In this document: piece after piece, positions 6,602 to 10,143 of the stretch
Layout: every line of letters starts with the position of its first letter
Numbering within the stretch: the stretch's first letter is position 1
Assembly (NCBI GenBank): GCA_964605705.1
Contig: CAZSDW010000078.1
Coordinates: 1 to 10,143, forward strand
Source: CAZSDW01 sp964605705
GTDB taxonomy: Bacteria; Fidelibacterota; UBA2242
Length of the DNA: 10,143 bases
Direction: 5' to 3'
The notes under the pieces: generated by a model
Seen by the model: only the letters and a program-made list of their open reading frames with translations
The model's database searches: none
What the model was told of the DNA's origin: nothing
Translations under genes and position numbers: made by a program

Positions 6602-7705
6602 ATGAGATGGAACGGTTCAGCCATTCGGGAAAGCGCCGCTTCACAGGGACTTTCCATTGTACAGTTGGCTGATAAAATCGGTGTCTCGAGACAGGCTGTC
6701 AACGATTGGATCAAGGGGCAGATTCCGAAAGGACTTTACCTGATTACTCTTTGTGATATTTTAAACATTGATCCCGGTGAACTCTTTACTAGAGAAACGG
6801 ATAATGCCGTTCAAATACCGGTATATCGTACGAAACGGAAACAAAAAGTACGTCCGGAACAGCATGAAAAAATGCGGCAGTTGGCAGAAAAGTACAAAAA
6901 ACTATTTCCTGAAGACGGCCCAATTAAAATTCATCAGACAATAACTATTTCAAAGCAAAACACAGAAAATGCTAAAATTATCGCTAAGCAAATGAGAGAA
7001 TTATCGGACGTTGCCGATAAAAAGCCGCTGGATTACATTCATATTTTCAATTTGTTAACGATTCTTGATATATACGTAATATTCTGTGAGTTTCCGGTAT
7101 CGAAACTCTATGCTTTTTATACCCGTATTTATAATCATCGGGTTGTATTCGTTAACATTAAAACAAACGTTATGGATTTGATTTTTCCTCTTTTGCATGA
7201 GACTGTCCACTCAGTTCTCAGGGACAATAAACCAATGAATGTCGATGATGCTGAAGAAGAATTTTGCGATATGGTAGCCAGCTATGCTCAATTTCCTGAC
7301 AATTATATTAATGAAATCCGCGAAATGATAAAAGGTATGGAGCCGGGAGTTCAGATCAACAGCCTGAAACAATACAGCCTGAATAATCATCATGCAATCT
7401 GCGGAGTTGTTACAAGAATTAAAAATATTGATGAACACTTTGATTTAAATTATGGTGGTGCGGATGCTAATCTGCGAAAAAAGTTTCCTCTCATTTCAGA
7501 TATTTTATTTGAGTCAGATAATGTGAGACAATTTATTCATGAGTACCGGGAATTAAGCCCTCTGTTTGTTGATCTGGTGATGAATCAGGTTGAACATTTG
7601 CCCCCAAGAACTCTCGGTGAATTGTTTTCATTAGAGAATTACCTGGATATGGTCAGTTTAAAAGATGAATTGTTGCAGTTGAAGAAACTGGAAGGCGTTC
7701 AGTAA
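6602..7705 (+). CDS. XRE helix-turn-helix / ImmA-IrrE metallopeptidase fusion
   Basis: This 367-residue cytoplasmic protein has an XRE-type DNA-binding domain at residues of about 5-62 (LSIVQLADKIGVSRQAVNDWIKG with the recognition helix around 28-38). A linker follows, then a metallopeptidase-like domain at about 125-235 with the zinc motif HETVH (H199, E200, H203) and a downstream acidic helix EEEFCDMVAS (218-227) that fits the third ligand position of ImmA/IrrE proteins. The C-terminal 130 residues are helical and unassigned. Family members bind operators and are involved in relief of repression by proteolysis, in mobile elements, stress responses and toxin-antitoxin pairs. Here it heads a compact operon with a PIN-like protein 5 nt downstream, so it is probably both regulator and antitoxin-like partner. 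GGGGG at 6593-6597 is the ribosome binding site. Confidence 0.9.
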   Translation: MRWNGSAIRESAASQGLSIVQLADKIGVSRQAVNDWIKGQIPKGLYLITLCDILNIDPGELFTRETDNAVQIPVYRTKRKQKVRPEQHEKMRQLAEKYKKLFPEDGPIKIHQTITISKQNTENAKIIAKQMRELSDVADKKPLDYIHIFNLLTILDIYVIFCEFPVSKLYAFYTRIYNHRVVFVNIKTNVMDLIFPLLHETVHSVLRDNKPMNVDDAEEEFCDMVASYAQFPDNYINEIREMIKGMEPGVQINSLKQYSLNNHHAICGVVTRIKNIDEHFDLNYGGADANLRKKFPLISDILFESDNVRQFIHEYRELSPLFVDLVMNQVEHLPPRTLGELFSLENYLDMVSLKDELLQLKKLEGVQ

Positions 7706-7710
7706 ATGCG

Positions 7711-8286
7711 ATGATATTGTTATGCGATACGTGTAGCGTTCTGATGCTGATCCGGATCACCCCGGATATGTTTCTCGATGCTCGTTTCGAATGTGTAACT
7801 ATTAAAAATGTTTGTGATGAAATCATTCGAACTCCTAAGTTTAAGACAAAATATCCCTGGCGGATTAAGTATCGATCCAAGTTGAAACCGCTTGGTTCAA
7901 CAATTGAAAATGATCAGCTTATTCAAAATCGTTATAAGATAATTGATAATCTGGTAGAAACCGTCGGAGTTATGAATGAAAAAACCGGCAGACCCTATTA
8001 TTTAAGCAGAACCGACAAAACAATTGCCGCCTGCGCTCTGTCGCTGAATTATGGCATCTCAACGGTTGAATATGAATTAATCGAATTCCTTCAGCAGCAG
8101 TTTGACAGACGAATTATCAAACCCCTGGCGATTATCAATTACTGGCTTAGAAAAGGTTTAATCCAGTGGGATGACGAAAAACAAAGGGTGTTGGAAGATT
8201 GGCTGGACTGCAATGAAACACCCCAGGACAGACGGCAGATTCGGGAATTTACCCGTCTTACAAACCGGGAATATCCCGGGCCATGA
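7711..8286 (+). CDS. PIN-like nuclease, putative toxin or effector
   Basis: This 191-residue protein starts with LLCDTCSVL, the first strand and aspartate (D6) of a PIN domain. Other candidate acidic site residues are E37 in VCDEII, D102 in SRTDKTIAACAL, and E120 in GISTVEYELIEFL, where most PIN domains carry Asp. PIN domains cleave RNA with divalent metal ions and are frequent toxins. The family subgroup is not recognised; residues of about 41-95 are a longer insertion than in VapC toxins, and a tail of about 40 residues (WDDEKQRVLEDWL and onward) follows. It starts 5 nt after the HTH-ImmA stop, with GGAAGG 15 nt upstream, so translation is probably coupled. It overlaps the next gene by ATGA. 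The pair resembles an antitoxin-toxin couple, but this is inference. Confidence 0.7.
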   Translation: MILLCDTCSVLMLIRITPDMFLDARFECVTIKNVCDEIIRTPKFKTKYPWRIKYRSKLKPLGSTIENDQLIQNRYKIIDNLVETVGVMNEKTGRPYYLSRTDKTIAACALSLNYGISTVEYELIEFLQQQFDRRIIKPLAIINYWLRKGLIQWDDEKQRVLEDWLDCNETPQDRRQIREFTRLTNREYPGP

Positions 8287-8951
8287 AAGAAGTAATGGAA
8301 AAACAGGTAGTATCAAAACAGCGCGTAACGGATCATGGCGAAGTATTTACCGGTAAACGGGAAGTCAATGCGATGCTGGACCTTGTCAAACAGGAAACGG
8401 AACGAATCGAATCCCGGTTTTTAGAGCCCGCCTGCGGTACCGGTAATTTTTTGAGGGAAATACTGACCCGTAAATTAAACGTTGTTGAGCAACGCTATAA
8501 AAAAAGCCAGCTGGAATACGAACGCAATGCCGTAGTAGCCGTTTCCAGTATTTACGGTATTGATATTCTGCAAGATAACGTTGAAGAATGCCGCCGGAGC
8601 CTCTTTGGATTATTCGACTGGAATTATAGCAGCATTTTCAAAAAGACTGCAAAGAATAAATGCCGAAATTCGGTGAAATTTATTCTGGAACGTAATATCA
8701 TCTGGGGCGATGCGCTGACTTTAAAAACAGTGGGGGATAATCCTCATTATATTCTATTTTCGGAATGGTCCCCGGTGAATAGTAAAATGATCAAACGGCG
8801 GGATTTTACATTTCATGGACTTTTGCAACATGAATCTATGAAGGAATTGCCAATGTTTTCAGATTTGGGTGAAGACGTCTTTATTCCTCAGCCGGAAAAG
8901 GAATATCCATTGGTTCACTTTTTGGAGGTTGCCGATGCTGATTGGGCATAG
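8283..8951 (+). CDS. Short methyltransferase-like subunit with SAM-binding motif but no NPPY
   Basis: This 222-residue protein belongs to the N6-adenine DNA methyltransferase superfamily. HGEVFTGKREVNAMLDLV (residues 18-35) corresponds to the motif X region, FLEPACGTGNFLREIL (46-61) is an excellent SAM-binding motif I, YGIDI (91-95) matches motif II and WGDALTL (141-147) motif III. The catalytic [DNS]PP[YFW] motif IV expected after this is missing; the region reads ILFSEWSP (157-164). The protein then ends shortly after, without target-recognition or helicase domains. It starts inside the stop of the PIN gene (ATGA) and its 3' end overlaps the next methyltransferase by 17 nt. From memory, proteins like it are annotated as restriction subunit M beside an Eco57I-type partner. 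Alone it is unlikely to methylate; it may be a SAM-binding partner subunit. Confidence 0.75.
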   Translation: MKEVMEKQVVSKQRVTDHGEVFTGKREVNAMLDLVKQETERIESRFLEPACGTGNFLREILTRKLNVVEQRYKKSQLEYERNAVVAVSSIYGIDILQDNVEECRRSLFGLFDWNYSSIFKKTAKNKCRNSVKFILERNIIWGDALTLKTVGDNPHYILFSEWSPVNSKMIKRRDFTFHGLLQHESMKELPMFSDLGEDVFIPQPEKEYPLVHFLEVADADWA

Positions 8952-10143
8952 TTATAATCCCGATGTATTGAACTGTCTCGCCAACCTGAGCAGCGACGAG
9001 GTTTTCACGCCGCCCAAACTGGTTAACGGGATGCTTGACCTGTTGCCGCCGGAAATCTGGAACGATCAAGAGGCGACATTTCTCGATCCGGTCTGTAAAA
9101 CCGGGGTATTTCTGAGGGAAATCGCCAAACGACTCGACAAAGGCCTGGAAAAAGCCATTCCGGACAAACAGGAACGGCTCAATCATATTTTTACACAACA
9201 ACTTTTCGGCATCGCGATTACGGAACTGACCGCATTACTTTCCCGCCGGTCGGTATACTGCTCCAAAACCGCCAATGGCAAGTATTCAGTATGCGAAGCT
9301 TTTGATAATGAACAGGGTAACATCGTATTTAACCGAATCAACCATAGCTGGAAAAACGGTCGCTGTACCTTTTGCGGCGTCAGCAAGGGGAGTTTTGAGA
9401 GAGGCGAGGATTTGGAAACTCACGCCTATGAATTCATTCATACCAAAAATCTAAAAAGGAAATATAAAATGAGATTTGATGTCATTGTCGGCAATCCACC
9501 CTATCAACTCAGTGATGGAGGATTTGGAAAAAGTGCTATACCGATCTATCATAAATTTGTGCAACAGGCCAAGAAACTTAATCCCCGTTTTTTAACCATG
9601 ATCATTCCATCACGCTGGTTCGGAGGCGGGAAAGGGCTTAACGAATTCCGTAATGAAATGCTTAATGATAATCATATTCGCAAGATTGTTGACTTTGAGA
9701 ATGCAGGAGAATGTTTCCCCGGTGTAGATATTGCCGGTGGTATTTGCTATTTCCTTTGGGAGCGAGATTCAACAGGTTTTTGTGAGGTTGTCAATGTGAA
9801 TAATGGGGAGAAAGTTGTATCAACAAGACCACTAAATGAGTTTAACACCTTTATTCGTCATAGTCAGTCCGTATCTATTATTCATAAAGTACTTGAGAAA
9901 AATGAAAATAAAATGAATGAACAAGTTTCCAGTAGGAAACCATTTGGACTCCCAACAAATGCGAGGCCAACAAAAAAAGGAGATATTATTTTATACTGGC
10001 AAAATGGAGAAGGGCCGTATAACCGTAAGGGAATCACTGTTGGCGTTGAAATGATCGATCAATGGAAAGTTATTACTTCTTATGTTGGATACGATCATGC
10101 TGGTAATCCGGGAAAAGATGGCAGACGCAGAGTTTTTTCCAAA
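8935..10143 (+). CDS. Eco57I-type N6-adenine DNA methyltransferase, partial at the window edge
   Basis: The first 403 codons are open to the window edge with no stop. The N-terminus DEVFTPPKLVNGMLDL (residues 21-36) and FLDPVCKTGVFLREIA (49-64) align with the neighbouring short subunit, but motif I has Lys (K55) where Gly is usual. A C-x2-C...H-x5-H cluster (C144, C147, H163, H169) suggests a small zinc module. FDVIVGNPPYQLSDGG (181-196) holds the catalytic motif IV NPPY and is typical of Eco57I/TaqI-like enzymes, followed by TMIIPSRWF (221-229). The later part should be the start of a target-recognition region. GGAGG (8924-8928) lies 6 nt before the ATG. An in-frame ATG at 9469 has its own ribosome binding site. 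The enzyme would modify host DNA; whether it also cleaves cannot be seen. Confidence 0.85.
   Translation, partial: MLIGHSYNPDVLNCLANLSSDEVFTPPKLVNGMLDLLPPEIWNDQEATFLDPVCKTGVFLREIAKRLDKGLEKAIPDKQERLNHIFTQQLFGIAITELTALLSRRSVYCSKTANGKYSVCEAFDNEQGNIVFNRINHSWKNGRCTFCGVSKGSFERGEDLETHAYEFIHTKNLKRKYKMRFDVIVGNPPYQLSDGGFGKSAIPIYHKFVQQAKKLNPRFLTMIIPSRWFGGGKGLNEFRNEMLNDNHIRKIVDFENAGECFPGVDIAGGICYFLWERDSTGFCEVVNVNNGEKVVSTRPLNEFNTFIRHSQSVSIIHKVLEKNENKMNEQVSSRKPFGLPTNARPTKKGDIILYWQNGEGPYNRKGITVGVEMIDQWKVITSYVGYDHAGNPGKDGRRRVFSK
9456..9471 (+). promoter_or_regulatory. Possible internal ribosome binding site and start
   Basis: AAGGA (9456-9460) lies 8 nt before an in-frame ATG (9469-9471, M179) that would begin MRFDVIVGNPPY. 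A shorter product lacking the altered motif I and the zinc-like cluster could be made from it. This rests on spacing alone. Confidence 0.3.

Overview
The window looks like part of a metagenome-assembled or draft genome of a Gram-negative, free-living bacterium. The outer-membrane DUF5916/CBM9-like protein points loosely to the FCB side of the tree (for example Calditrichota- or Marinimicrobia-like lineages). Strong Shine-Dalgarno sequences in front of several genes argue against a typical Bacteroidota. This placement is inference from gene content only. A run of exactly 100 Ns flanked by the same 55-mer on both sides shows that the sequence is a scaffold of short-read contigs.

Layout. Positions 1-5040 are ordinary chromosomal genes: a secreted or outer-membrane DUF5916 protein (minus strand, with its own terminator at 34-66), a divergent ROK-family sugar kinase, a six-helix membrane protein resembling DUF998, and a convergent small Rho_N-like protein that shares a bidirectional terminator with it. 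Positions 5265-5875 hold a DUF5675 gene broken by the assembly gap; collapsing the duplicated 55-mer restores a 151-residue protein. Positions 5876-6286 carry no recognisable gene but two kinds of repeat: a long imperfect inverted repeat with 24-nt arms, and an array of eight 21-bp units in an alternating pattern. A short 58-residue protein gene follows at 6287-6463 behind a near-perfect ribosome binding site.

From 6602 to the right edge runs a tightly packed four-gene unit that looks like a defence island: an XRE helix-turn-helix protein fused to an ImmA/IrrE-type HExxH metallopeptidase, a PIN-like nuclease 5 nt downstream, a short methyltransferase-like protein (4-nt ATGA overlap), and an Eco57I-type N6-adenine methyltransferase (17-nt overlap) that continues beyond the window. 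The two methyltransferase-like proteins share a related N-terminus but complement each other: the first has a clean SAM-binding motif I and no NPPY motif, the second has an altered motif I (PVCKTG) and an intact NPPY. Upstream of the unit lie GTAAA/TTTAC half-sites around candidate promoters, suggesting autoregulation by the HTH-ImmA protein.

The working hypothesis is a modification system with a split, two-subunit methyltransferase, transcribed together with an ImmA-controlled PIN toxin. The restriction or helicase component, if any, would lie to the right of the window.
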